Shown: piece by piece, positions 32,668-40,844 of the stretch
Layout: each line of letters opens with the position of its first letter
Numbering within the stretch: position 1 is the first letter of the stretch
Assembly (NCBI RefSeq): GCF_018131075.1
Contig: NZ_JAFCLS010000035.1
Location: 1-64,000, forward strand
Origin: Bradyrhizobium sp. JYMT SZCCT0428
GTDB taxonomy: Bacteria; Pseudomonadota; Alphaproteobacteria; Rhizobiales; Xanthobacteraceae
Reading direction: 5' to 3'
DNA length: 64,000 bases
Made by a program: the position numbers and the translations under genes
Notes under the pieces: generated by a model
What the model saw: only the letters and a program-made list of their open reading frames with translations
Databases searched by the model: none
Told to the model about the DNA's origin: nothing

Positions 32668-34115
32668 GCGCCACCCTCTGCATCGGGAACTACTAGCCGA
32701 AGATGTCCCTCCGATGCCGAAGACGTCCCTTCCCAGGAAAGGACACCTTCGGTGTGCGAGGGGCATCTTCGGAGCGACCAAACCCAGCCGCCCTTCATTC
32801 CTGACTTCTCCGGTTTGATCCCGAGAGCGTCCTTGGCTGTCCTGAGGCTCTTGGTGCTGATACCGGCCTCCCGGGCGGCGGCCTGGACTTCCTTTGCGGG
32901 CACCGGCCCGGCGGCGAGCAGGTCCTCCAGGAAGTCGCTGGCCTCATCCTTAGCCGATCGAGCGGACTCGCCACCCAGCAGTGCGGCAAGCGCCTTGTCG
33001 GCGGAGATGGTCACCGGCGCGCTCTCGTACATCACGCGGCTGGTCGATATCGATTTGCCATCATGCTGGATCTGGCAACCCTCGATCCGGTAAGCCATCC
33101 CGGTTCCCAACGGGCCAATGTTTGACTTCGACGGAATCAGCAACTTTCGGGTTTCGTCCGCCTCGTCCGATGTAACGATGAAAGCCGCCCGCGCGGCGTT
33201 GACGAAGGCGACAGAGCCGATAAAGCGGGAGTTAGCCGTACCGGCCCCCTTCGAAAAATGATTGTTTGCGACCACGACAACCCGAGTCCTGGATGCGAAG
33301 TCGTTCAGCGGGTCCAGAACACCGCGAACGTCTGCGTTCTTATGGCTGTCGACGGTCCCGAGGTAGCTTGTGATCGGGTCGAGGATCACCAAGATCACAT
33401 TCGGCAACTGGTCGATCAGTTCTTCAAGTCGGTGAAGATCAGCCTGCAGGCTGAAGCCTCGGTGACGTTGCTGCTCGTCGCTAACTGATCGGATAACAAA
33501 TACCCGAGTCATGTCGGCGCCAGCAGCGATCAGCCGTGGAGCAAGGGTGTCGGCCACATCGTCTTCGGAACTGAGCCAGATTACATCCCCAGCTTCGGCA
33601 CCGGCGGCACCGTCCGGCCAGATGTCACCGGTGGTCGCCCTAGCAGTAAGATCGGCCAATATGGTGCTTTTGCCCTGCCCGCCCTCGCCTGCCAGACCGT
33701 GAGCCTTTCCGCGCGCCAGCCGGTTAGGCCAGAGATATTCGATTGAGATCGGCGTTATGTCACTCATCCTGATGACGTTCAGGCCGCCGGAACTGTGCTT
33801 GTTATTTGTCGCGGGTTTGTCGCTCAGGTTGGTGCGAACGTGTCCGGCGGCGACACCATCAGTTTTGGCCTCGGCCGACTGGATCGCTGCGGCGAGGCAA
33901 TTCGTAATGAAACTATCGTCCAGACCAAGTGCTTCGCCGGCGCTCTGAAATCGATCGCCTATGTCGGCTTTGTTCAATCCGCCACCAAGCGCAGCCGCCA
34001 TACCGTCCCGGCAGCACTGCGCGAACACGACGGATTCCTTCCCCGCCTCCGCACTCATGATCGTTCGCAGCGCGCTATCAACGCCTTCAGAGTAAATTGA
34101 TCGGTGATAATTCAT
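32664..34115 (-). CDS. RepA-like AAA ATPase (replicative helicase/initiator type)
   Basis: 483 residues. The N-terminal ~120 look like a primase-polymerase-end or regulatory helical domain (SALRTIMSAEAGK). The ATPase domain has Walker A LAGEGGQGKST (K149), Walker B NVILVILDPI (D247) and a sensor-like VVVANNHFSKG, matching AAA_25/RepA-type hexameric ATPases. The C-terminal ~110 contain a winged-helix-like segment (AAGPVPAKEVQAAAREAGIS). This probably replicates or mobilises the element. The integrase-AlpA-Rep order fits satellites. Confidence 0.82.
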   Translation of the reverse strand: MNYHRSIYSEGVDSALRTIMSAEAGKESVVFAQCCRDGMAAALGGGLNKADIGDRFQSAGEALGLDDSFITNCLAAAIQSAEAKTDGVAAGHVRTNLSDKPATNNKHSSGGLNVIRMSDITPISIEYLWPNRLARGKAHGLAGEGGQGKSTILADLTARATTGDIWPDGAAGAEAGDVIWLSSEDDVADTLAPRLIAAGADMTRVFVIRSVSDEQQRHRGFSLQADLHRLEELIDQLPNVILVILDPITSYLGTVDSHKNADVRGVLDPLNDFASRTRVVVVANNHFSKGAGTANSRFIGSVAFVNAARAAFIVTSDEADETRKLLIPSKSNIGPLGTGMAYRIEGCQIQHDGKSISTSRVMYESAPVTISADKALAALLGGESARSAKDEASDFLEDLLAAGPVPAKEVQAAAREAGISTKSLRTAKDALGIKPEKSGMKGGWVWSLRRCPSHTEGVLSWEGTSSASEGHLRLVVPDAEGGA

Positions 34116-34303
34116 GGAGCGGCGGCCCCATAAGCGAGGCGTGCAACGGTCGCCGCGGTCTCCGGCGGCAAGAAAAATAAACGGGCAAGTCGCCGCTGTT
34201 GAATTTGCTCCGCTGATGTGGCAATATCTTCAGGCTTTCCAGGCACTGACGCAATTGCGATTGGGTCGCCCACTACGGCGGCCCTTTCGATTTCTGTGAT
34301 CAT
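34112..34303 (-). CDS. Hypothetical 63-residue protein
   Basis: MITEIERAAVVGDPIAIASV followed by QIQQRRLARLFFLPPETAAT; coupled by ATGA to the ATPase gene downstream and by ATGA to the gene upstream, which is the main reason to accept it. No family recognised. Confidence 0.55.
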   Translation of the reverse strand: MITEIERAAVVGDPIAIASVPGKPEDIATSAEQIQQRRLARLFFLPPETAATVARLAYGAAAP

Positions 34304-34542
34304 TTTCTCAATTTTGCTCCTAGGAATTCGGCGATGAAGAACGCCCCGCTTTGAGCGTGGGATTCACTCGGCGTGCCCGACGATCGCCAACGGCAATCCC
34401 GCCCACGAGAGACATGCTCGATCCGGAACAGCGGCGATCCGTCGGTGCGATCCCGATCAGCAAGGATCGTCACTTCGCCACCGAGACGCTGGATGTCAGT
34501 CGAAAATATTGGCTTGGCGTGGAAGGTCCGCAAACTACGCAC
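34300..34542 (-). CDS. Hypothetical 80-residue protein
   Basis: The frame between two ATGA-coupled genes. It reads IQRLGGEVTILADRDRTDGS and IEHVSRGRDC, with a helical C terminus (FFIAEFLGAKLRK). The end overlaps the next start by four bases. No family is recognised; its reality rests on tight coupling on both sides. Confidence 0.5.
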   Translation of the reverse strand: MRSLRTFHAKPIFSTDIQRLGGEVTILADRDRTDGSPLFRIEHVSRGRDCRWRSSGTPSESHAQSGAFFIAEFLGAKLRK

Positions 34543-34777
34543 AGGCAGTTACCGCATTGCGTTTCGCCCAGCCTTCAGGGTCGCGTTTCCAATCGGAAAT
34601 GACCGATCGGTGGGCGGCGTTCTTTTTCGGGCTCAGTTTGAAATAGCGCGGGAAAATGCCGACTTTTTGCATACGCCAAATCGTTGGCGCGGAAAGTCGA
34701 ACTTCCTTTTCGACTTCCTTCGACAGCATAATGTCGGGGAGTTCGAATGGGCCGTCGGTCATGGTCATTTGCTTCAC
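34535..34777 (-). CDS. AlpA-family (HTH) regulator
   Basis: 80 residues with an AlpA/MerR-like winged helix: LPDIMLSKEVEKEVRLSAPT, IWRMQKVGIFPRYFKLSPKK, HRSVISDWKRDPEGWAK. AlpA-type proteins control excision or early genes of satellites and cryptic prophages. Position next to the replication ATPase and one gene from the integrase supports that role. Confidence 0.8.
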   Translation of the reverse strand: MKQMTMTDGPFELPDIMLSKEVEKEVRLSAPTIWRMQKVGIFPRYFKLSPKKNAAHRSVISDWKRDPEGWAKRNAVTACA

Positions 34778-34884
34778 CCTTCAGATTGTTTCGGGTGACG
34801 CCATACTCATTCAGGAGACATGCCTGCGTAATCACATAGATCTTTTAATTAGAGGCGCGATCTATAGTACTCAGCCGCCAGCAC

Positions 34885-35502
34885 TTAGAGGTCCAATTTG
34901 TACGGCCACTTTGTAGACCAACTCCTAAAGGCGGAAACGGGATCTGCGTCCAAGTCGAGATAAACAAACCCAACCCGCAGAAAATCTGCAAATTTTGATG
35001 ATGGATTCAACGCTTTTGACGGCGCGGGCCTGTTGCCCATCAGCCACCAAATACACCGCAGCGACTCTATGGCTTGTAACGCATCCCAGCGGATGTTTCG
35101 TTTGTCTATCGTGACGTTGATTGCTGCTTCAATATCGGAACAGGCTTCATTGATCGCCTCTTCAGACATAATCTCCTTTAGGCTAAGTAAACCAGCAACC
35201 AGAGGCGAACCGGCTGCTGTAGCTTGGTAGTATGGAAGCGCCTGAACATTTTCGAGTTCTAAAAGGCCAGAACCGGAGATAAAGTTTAGGCACTCCTTCA
35301 AAGTGGCTAGATCGGCGTGTGCATGTCGCCGATTCACAGGTTCAACGTGATTCAACCAGTAACGGGTAGCCAGTTCGACCGCCAACCAGCCACACTCTTC
35401 AAGGTCATGCCTTGGTGCAAGAAATTCGCGAAAAGCGTCCTGAAAGCATCGGGCTCGATCCCAATACTTAGTCTCGATTAAGTTTTGAATTTTCATGTGC
35501 AT
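34885..35502 (-). CDS. Hypothetical 205-residue protein
   Basis: A mainly helical protein (CFQDAFREFLAPRHDLEECG, LAVELATRYWLNHVEPVNRR, INEACSDIEAAINVTIDKRN) with no known motifs. It ends only five bases from the integrase stop side; both are leftward, so it is read directly after the integrase. ATG 35496 in the same frame is an alternative start. Cargo or regulatory role possible. Confidence 0.6.
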   Translation of the reverse strand: MHMKIQNLIETKYWDRARCFQDAFREFLAPRHDLEECGWLAVELATRYWLNHVEPVNRRHAHADLATLKECLNFISGSGLLELENVQALPYYQATAAGSPLVAGLLSLKEIMSEEAINEACSDIEAAINVTIDKRNIRWDALQAIESLRCIWWLMGNRPAPSKALNPSSKFADFLRVGFVYLDLDADPVSAFRSWSTKWPYKLDL

Positions 35503-35507
35503 GAACC

Positions 35508-36839
35508 CTACTTAGGCTGCTCAGACCATGCCGTTACAAGGGCGCCATCCCGTAACCGCGGCATATATGCCGGCGGCTGACAAGGTGGCCTCGCGATCTC
35601 CCGCAGCTTCGCCGCCCAAAGCTCCAAAGCCTCCCTCTTCTCGTCGAAATATTCGTAAACGTCATAGACTCGTTGGATGTTCGGTTTGACGTGAGCCAGC
35701 ATTGCTTCTTTCACTTCGACAGAAATTCCCTTGATGCGGGATAGCCGCGAGCGCACAGTTCTTCTAATGTCGTGATTGGTGAAGTGCGCCAAAACGACGG
35801 CTTCGTGATCTTCGCCCCGCTCGATCGCAAACTCGCGTAGCACCTTGATCATTTCGGCGTTGAGCTGGTTTTTCATGTCTTCGCTCAGCCGCATCGGCGT
35901 TTCGCCGCCGCTGTATGAAAACAGGAACCTGCCTCGCTTCGGGCAAGCCTCGTAAACCAGTTCGTGCAAAACTGCCGTGACCGGGACGACATGGTGAAGC
36001 TTTCCCTTCATCCGGCTTGCCGGGATCGTCCACTCCCACGAGTTGGTGCGGAGATTCCATTCGCTGCGATCGGTGTTCAAAAGTTCGCGGGCGCGCAACG
36101 CGGTCAAGATCAAGCCGCGATAGTAGGGACCGACGGGATATGGCAGGCGGTTAGCTGCGATCCAAGCAGCCCGCAGCTCTTCATCGTTGAGAACTCGCTG
36201 GCGCGGAACGATCTTTCCGACGATCTTCGATATTTTGATGGTTGCGCACGGGGAAAGCTTTAGGCCGTAGACTCGCTGATCGACGGCCCACGAGAAGAAC
36301 CCGCCCAAATCGTTGAACAGTTGCCGCGCCTGTGAGGGCGTCTTAACAACCCGCGGGTTTACGACCTTGGCCAGAATGTCCAGGTCGGTGATCTCGGCAA
36401 TGGGCGTGTCCTTGAAAATCGGAAGTAGGTGATTTTCGATACGCTTTTTGATCGCCTTACCCGATCGTTGCCTGGCCAGCTTGCGCTCGAAATAATCTTT
36501 CATGACGCTGCCAAAGGTATCGGCACGACGCTGCGCCTGCTCCTCCCTTGCCCGCGCTTCAACATAGGCCGGATCAAGGCCCTGCTTGATCATCACGGCC
36601 CAGCTGCGCGCCTTGTCGCGCGCCGCCTCCAGCGTGATCGCATCGACCTTGGCGATCTCGCGCCGGGCCTGATTGGCGGCGCCCGGGAAACGGGCCTGGA
36701 AAATGTAGGTCTTGGCGCCGGTGTCGGTGACACGAACCCCGAACCCCGGTACCAGCGCGTCCATCGTCTGCGATCGCGTGCCTTTGAGGGCGGCCTTGAG
36801 CGATTGGACTTTTCGGTCTGTCAGGGTTTGGCGGGCCAT
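35508..36839 (-). CDS. Tyrosine-type site-specific integrase
   Basis: 443 residues from ATG 36839 (an ATG at 36851 is also in frame but lacks a binding site). An N-terminal DUF4102-like arm-binding part (LTDRKVQSLKAALKGTRSQT, PGFGVRVTDTGAKTYIFQAR), a core-binding domain (~110-205) and the catalytic domain. In numbering from 36851 the catalytic residues are R253 (TALRARELL), H360/R363 (NHDIRR), H387 (LAHVKP) and Y396 (QRVYDVY). It lies at the right end of the island and reads inward. Confidence 0.93.
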   Translation of the reverse strand: MARQTLTDRKVQSLKAALKGTRSQTMDALVPGFGVRVTDTGAKTYIFQARFPGAANQARREIAKVDAITLEAARDKARSWAVMIKQGLDPAYVEARAREEQAQRRADTFGSVMKDYFERKLARQRSGKAIKKRIENHLLPIFKDTPIAEITDLDILAKVVNPRVVKTPSQARQLFNDLGGFFSWAVDQRVYGLKLSPCATIKISKIVGKIVPRQRVLNDEELRAAWIAANRLPYPVGPYYRGLILTALRARELLNTDRSEWNLRTNSWEWTIPASRMKGKLHHVVPVTAVLHELVYEACPKRGRFLFSYSGGETPMRLSEDMKNQLNAEMIKVLREFAIERGEDHEAVVLAHFTNHDIRRTVRSRLSRIKGISVEVKEAMLAHVKPNIQRVYDVYEYFDEKREALELWAAKLREIARPPCQPPAYMPRLRDGALVTAWSEQPK

Positions 36840-36871
36840 GCTAGGTTCCATCTAACTTGCAGATGACAACC

Positions 36872-36899
36872 GCCGGGACATCACCGGGGCATCATTTTG
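36872..36899 (+). repeat. Tandem GGGCATCA-like motif, right copy
   Basis: Two units, GGGACATCA and GGGGCATCATTTTG, lie 33-60 bases upstream of the integrase start. GGGGCATCATTTTG (36886-36899) is identical to 20863-20876 near the left end. Confidence 0.5.
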
Positions 36900-37024
36900 G
36901 TTGAGATGCAGCGTGGTCGTATGAGACGGTAAGAAATCAAAAAATGCAACAAGTGCCTGTGAATCAACGACTAGTGCAACTCTGTGAAATGTTCTGAAAC
37001 TCTTTGAATTAGCTTTCAGAACAA

Positions 37025-37034
37025 ACTATGTAGA
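37025..37034 (+). other. Candidate right attachment core (attR)
   Basis: ACTATGTAGA, repeated exactly at 20746-20755 in direct orientation. It lies 72 bases before the TTG start of the next core gene. Confidence 0.4.
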
Positions 37035-37105
37035 TAACAACCGACCCGCCCCGCAAAGGGCCGGATCTGTTACGTAATCAGGCCGGTAGCCGGGAAGCGA
37101 CCGAG

Positions 37106-37648
37106 TTGAATATTCCGAATATCATTACACTGGGTCGCATCATCCTGGTGCCCATTATCGTCTGGGCGATCGCCTCGAGGCAGATGGAGATCGCATTCGC
37201 GATCTTCGTGATCGCCGGCGTCAGCGACGCCGTCGACGGTTTCCTCGCCAAGCGCTTCAATATGACCAGCGAGCTCGGCGCCCTGCTCGATCCCCTCGCC
37301 GACAAGGCGCTTTTGGTCTCGATCTACGTCTCGCTCGGAATCTGGGGCGCGGTGCCGCTGTGGATCGTGATCCTGGTGGTGTCGCGCGACATCATGATCG
37401 TCACCGCCGTGATCGTGTCATGGTTGTTCGACAAGCCTATCCCGATGAAACCCTTGATGGTCTCGAAGCTCAACACAGTGGCGCAGGTTGCGTTCGCCGC
37501 CCTGGTGCTGGCGTCGCTCGGCTTCAACTTCAAGCCGACGCCATACGACCTGATCCTGATGGGTTTTGTTACGGTCTTTACTTTGGTTTCCGTCTCCCTC
37601 TATCTCGTGGAGTGGGTGCGGCACATGGGTACGATCGAGGCCAAATAG
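37106..37648 (+). CDS. CDP-alcohol phosphatidyltransferase (PgsA-like)
   Basis: A 180-residue integral membrane enzyme of phospholipid head-group synthesis. The CDP-alcohol motif D-G-x2-A-x-R-...-G-x3-D-x3-D is present as SDAVDGFLAKRFNMTSELGA then LLDPLADK. About five to six membrane helices follow (IPNIITLGRIILVPIIVWAI, LWIVILVVSRDIMIVTAVIV). Start: TTG 37106 after GGGAAG; no ATG fits. The unusual start and the island end 72 bases upstream suggest the 5' region may have been altered by insertion. Phosphatidylglycerophosphate synthase is the likeliest reaction, but a paralogue is possible. Confidence 0.85.
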   Translation: MNIPNIITLGRIILVPIIVWAIASRQMEIAFAIFVIAGVSDAVDGFLAKRFNMTSELGALLDPLADKALLVSIYVSLGIWGAVPLWIVILVVSRDIMIVTAVIVSWLFDKPIPMKPLMVSKLNTVAQVAFAALVLASLGFNFKPTPYDLILMGFVTVFTLVSVSLYLVEWVRHMGTIEAK

Positions 37649-37778
37649 GCCTGCCTTGCTGAAGCGTTTGTTTGACGCGTTTTCTACCGCAGATAAGTCG
37701 ACGCAATCTGCGTATACTTGATTGCTATGCGAACCGGTACCCGCTTCGCTTGAAAACGTCATGGTTCCGGAGACTTGC

Positions 37779-38456
37779 GTGGCAGTTCGCGTTCAACCCC
37801 GTCAGCTTGCCTTTGCGCTGCCGCACGCCGAAAGCCTGACCCGCGACAATTTTCTGGAAGGGCCGGCCAATGAGGCGGGCCTGGCGCTGATCGAAAGCTG
37901 GCCCGACTGGCCCAACCGCATCATGCTGCTGGTTGGCCCGGAAGGCTCCGGCAAGAGCCATCTCGCCGCGATATGGGCCGAGCAAGCCGGCGCCCGCTCG
38001 ATTTCCGCACACGCTTTGACGCCCACCGCCGTACCCGGCGCGCTAGCGACGGGCGCGCTGGTGGTCGAAGACCTGAAAGCGGGGGATTTCGACGAGCGCG
38101 CGATGTTCCATTTGATGAATCTGGGGCGGGAAGACGAAGCTTCGATTCTGATGACGGCGCGGATCGCGCCATCGGCCTTCGAGGTCGAGCTGCGCGATCT
38201 GCGCTCGCGGCTGCGCGCGGTGCCGACGGTGCCGCTATTGCCGCCCGACGATTTGCTGTTCCGCGGCCTGATCGTCAAATTCTGCGCCGACCGGCAGCTG
38301 AGCATCGACGAGACGGTCGTGAGCTATCTCGCCAGCCGGATCGAGCGGTCCTATGCGGCTGCGCGCCAGGCCATCGACCTCTTGGACAGCGAGGCTCTGC
38401 GGCTCGGTCGGCCGGTGACGCGGGCGCTGGCGGCCGAATTGCTGCGCAACGCCTGA
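37779..38456 (+). CDS. hdaA: DnaA-related protein, Hda-like
   Basis: 225 residues from GTG 37779, preceded by GGAGA; the longer frame from 37722 is less supported. It is a AAA+ protein related to DnaA domain III: Walker A LVGPEGSGKSHLAAIW, an acidic VVEDLK in place of strong Walker B, and arginine-finger region DLRSRLRAVPT. HdaA/Hda promotes ATP hydrolysis on DnaA together with the beta clamp and so limits re-initiation; the N-terminal RQLAFALPH is the QLxLP-like clamp-binding element. It precedes ppk. Confidence 0.85.
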   Translation: MAVRVQPRQLAFALPHAESLTRDNFLEGPANEAGLALIESWPDWPNRIMLLVGPEGSGKSHLAAIWAEQAGARSISAHALTPTAVPGALATGALVVEDLKAGDFDERAMFHLMNLGREDEASILMTARIAPSAFEVELRDLRSRLRAVPTVPLLPPDDLLFRGLIVKFCADRQLSIDETVVSYLASRIERSYAAARQAIDLLDSEALRLGRPVTRALAAELLRNA

Positions 38457-38527
38457 CGGGCGCTTGCTGCCGCTGCGCGCCATGTCACGCCCCTGCCGCC
38501 TTGACGGCGGCCGCCGGCGGAACATCA

Positions 38528-38556
38528 ATGTCATCGAAACGTCATCCAACTATCAC
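38528..38556 (+). promoter_or_regulatory. PHO-box-like triple half-site before ppk
   Basis: Three 7-base half-sites with 4-base spacers, ATGTCAT-cgaa-ACGTCAT-ccaa-CTATCAC, spaced 11 bases apart as PhoB requires (consensus CTGTCAT-N4-CTGTCAT). The first pair matches 11 of 14 consensus positions. It lies 48 bases before the ppk start, so phosphate-starvation control by PhoB is likely. Confidence 0.65.
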
Positions 38557-38603
38557 ATGGTGCGCATTGCATCCGCCTAGACTGGCGCTGCGTTCCAACT
38601 GAG

Positions 38604-40817
38604 ATGGATCGAAACTTCATGGACTCGGCACAAGCTATTGAAATAAAAGAAAAAGACGAAAGTGCCGAAGCGCCGCCGGCGATCGCCACCAGCCCGGAGC
38701 GATTCATCAATCGCGAGCTGTCCTGGCTGCATTTCAATCGCCGGGTGCTCGAGGAAGCCGTCAATCCCGGCCATCCCGTGCTCGAACGGGTCCGGTTCCT
38801 GTCGATTTCAGCCAATAACCTTGATGAATTCTTCATGGTCCGTGTCGCCGGTATCAAGGCGCAGGTCCGCGAAGGGATCGCCGAACGCAGCCCGGATGGC
38901 CTGACCCCCTCCGAGCAGCTCGTGCGCATCAACCAGACGGTTTCGGAACTCGCCTCCGACCAGCAGGCAATCTGGCGCGATCTGCGCAGCACATTGTCGG
39001 AGACCGGTATCGTGCTGGTCGATGGCCACGACGTCACCAAGCCCGAGCGGGCCTGGATCGAGGAACATTTCCTCCACAACATCTTCCCGCTGCTGACGCC
39101 GCTCGCCATCGATCCGGCGCACCCCTTCCCATTCATCCCGAGCCTCGGCTTCACCATCGCGCTGCATTTGGCGCGGGTCGCCGACGGCAAGCCGATGAAC
39201 GCGTTGATCCGCATGCCCGGCAAGATCGACCGCTTCATCCGCATGCCCGCGGGCAAGGACGGCGCGGTGCGCCTGATCACGCTGGAACAGGCCACCGGCC
39301 TGTTCATCGGCCGCCTGTTCCCCGGCTACACCGTCAAGGGCCAGGGCGCGTTCCGCATCATCCGCGACTCCGAATTGGAAATCGAGGAAGAGGCCGAGGA
39401 TCTGGTGCGCCTGTTCGAAACCGCGCTGAAGCGGCGGCGACGCGGATCGGTGATCCGGCTCGAAATCGAAGCCAAGATGCCGGAAGAGCTTCGCGCCTTC
39501 GTGCAGCAAGCGCTTTCCACCGCCGACGACGAGATCTTTCTGGTCGACGGCGTGCTGGCGATGAACGAACTGTCGCAGCTGACGCGGCTCGATCGGCCCG
39601 ACCTCGAATTCGTGCCCTACGTGCCGCGCCATCCCGAGCGCGTGCGCGACCATGGCGGCGATATCTTCGCTGCGATCCGGCAGAAGGATCTGGTGGTCCA
39701 TCACCCCTACGAATCCTTCGACGTCGTCGTGCAATTCCTGCAACAGGCCGCCCGAGATCCCGACGTCGTCGCCATCAAGCAGACGCTCTACCGCACCTCG
39801 AACAACTCGCCGATCGTGCGCGCGCTGGCCGAAGCCGCCGAAGCCGGCAAGTCGGTGACCGCCTTGATCGAACTGAAGGCGCGGTTCGACGAGGAAGCCA
39901 ATATCCGCTGGGCGCGCGACCTCGAACGCGCCGGCGTGCAGGTGGTGTACGGGTTCATCGAACTGAAGACCCACGCCAAATTGTCGATGGTGGTGCGCCG
40001 CGAAGGCGGCAACCTCACCACCTATGTGCACACCGGGACCGGAAATTATCACCCGGTCACCGCGCGGATCTATACGGATTTGTCCTACTTCACCTCAGAC
40101 CCGATCATCGCGCGCGATGCGGCGCGAGTGTTCAACTACATCACCGGCTATGCCGAACCCAGCGACATCGAGCGCATGGCAGTGTCGCCGCTGACGCTGC
40201 GCAAGCGCATCATCGAGCACATCAAGGGCGAGACCAGTTACATCCGCCATGGCAAGCCCGGCGCCATCTGGATGAAGATGAACTCGCTGGTCGACCCCGA
40301 CATCATCGATGCGCTGTATGAGGCCTCGCAGGCCGGCGTCTCGATCGAGCTCGTGGTGCGCGGCATCTGCTGCCTGCGGCCCGGACTGCCCGGACTTTCC
40401 GAAAACATCCGCGTCAAATCCATCATCGGCCGGTTCCTCGAACACGGCCGAATCTACTGCTTCGGCATGGGTCAAGGCCTGCCGAGCACAAAAGCTGCTG
40501 TGTATATCTCGTCCGCCGACATGATGCCGCGGAACCTGGACCGCCGCGTCGAGGTGCTCTGCCCGCTGCAAAATCCTACGGTGCATCAGCAGGTTCTCGA
40601 ACAGATCATGGTCGCGAACCTGAAGGATACCGAGCAAAGCTGGCAATTGTTGCCCGACGGGTCTTCAACGCGTATGAAGGCCGCGAAAGGCGAAGAGCCG
40701 TTCAATCTGCACAACTACTTCATGACGAATCCGAGTCTGTCAGGCCGTGGAAAGTCTCTCAAGGAATCTTCGCCGCGCCGCCTCACGCGCCGTAATGAGC
40801 GTCAGCATTCGTCCTAG
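38604..40817 (+). CDS. ppk: Polyphosphate kinase 1
   Basis: Reversible transfer of the ATP gamma-phosphate to growing polyphosphate. 737 residues, normal for PPK1 with a short N-terminal extension. FINRELSWLHFNRRVLEEA (N domain), the two catalytic-domain His in HTKLAVV-like THAKLSMVVRREGG and HTGTGNYHPVTARIYTDLSY, and the C-terminal CCLRPGLPGLSENIRVKSII are present. ATG 38604 or 38619 (MDSAQAIE) are both possible. It is followed 27 bases later by ppx, so synthesis and breakdown are co-transcribed, behind a PHO-box-like site. Confidence 0.95.
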   Translation: MDRNFMDSAQAIEIKEKDESAEAPPAIATSPERFINRELSWLHFNRRVLEEAVNPGHPVLERVRFLSISANNLDEFFMVRVAGIKAQVREGIAERSPDGLTPSEQLVRINQTVSELASDQQAIWRDLRSTLSETGIVLVDGHDVTKPERAWIEEHFLHNIFPLLTPLAIDPAHPFPFIPSLGFTIALHLARVADGKPMNALIRMPGKIDRFIRMPAGKDGAVRLITLEQATGLFIGRLFPGYTVKGQGAFRIIRDSELEIEEEAEDLVRLFETALKRRRRGSVIRLEIEAKMPEELRAFVQQALSTADDEIFLVDGVLAMNELSQLTRLDRPDLEFVPYVPRHPERVRDHGGDIFAAIRQKDLVVHHPYESFDVVVQFLQQAARDPDVVAIKQTLYRTSNNSPIVRALAEAAEAGKSVTALIELKARFDEEANIRWARDLERAGVQVVYGFIELKTHAKLSMVVRREGGNLTTYVHTGTGNYHPVTARIYTDLSYFTSDPIIARDAARVFNYITGYAEPSDIERMAVSPLTLRKRIIEHIKGETSYIRHGKPGAIWMKMNSLVDPDIIDALYEASQAGVSIELVVRGICCLRPGLPGLSENIRVKSIIGRFLEHGRIYCFGMGQGLPSTKAAVYISSADMMPRNLDRRVEVLCPLQNPTVHQQVLEQIMVANLKDTEQSWQLLPDGSSTRMKAAKGEEPFNLHNYFMTNPSLSGRGKSLKESSPRRLTRRNERQHSS

Positions 40818-40844
40818 CGGGTTGCGTCATATGGGGGATTGGCG

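Larger units (their letters stand above)
20746..37034. mobile_element. Integrated phage-satellite-like island (~16.3 kb)
   Basis: The segment lies between purM and a CDP-alcohol phosphatidyltransferase/hda/ppk group, which I recall as a core neighbourhood in this group of bacteria. It carries a leftward tyrosine integrase at its right end, an AlpA-like regulator, a RepA-like ATPase, an HNH nuclease, TerS, TerL and a ClpP-like protease, but no recognised portal, capsid or tail genes. Rightward small cargo genes fill the left part. ACTATGTAGA occurs at both ends (20746-20755 and 37025-37034) and is my candidate attachment core; boundaries are otherwise estimated. Confidence 0.75.

Noticed and set aside
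34300..34602. Rightward frame opposite the 80-residue island gene
   Set aside because: The leftward frame is ATGA-coupled on its downstream side and overlaps the AlpA-like gene by eight bases, as expected for an operon.
38808..40052. 414-residue frame on the minus strand
   Set aside because: Antisense shadow of ppk.
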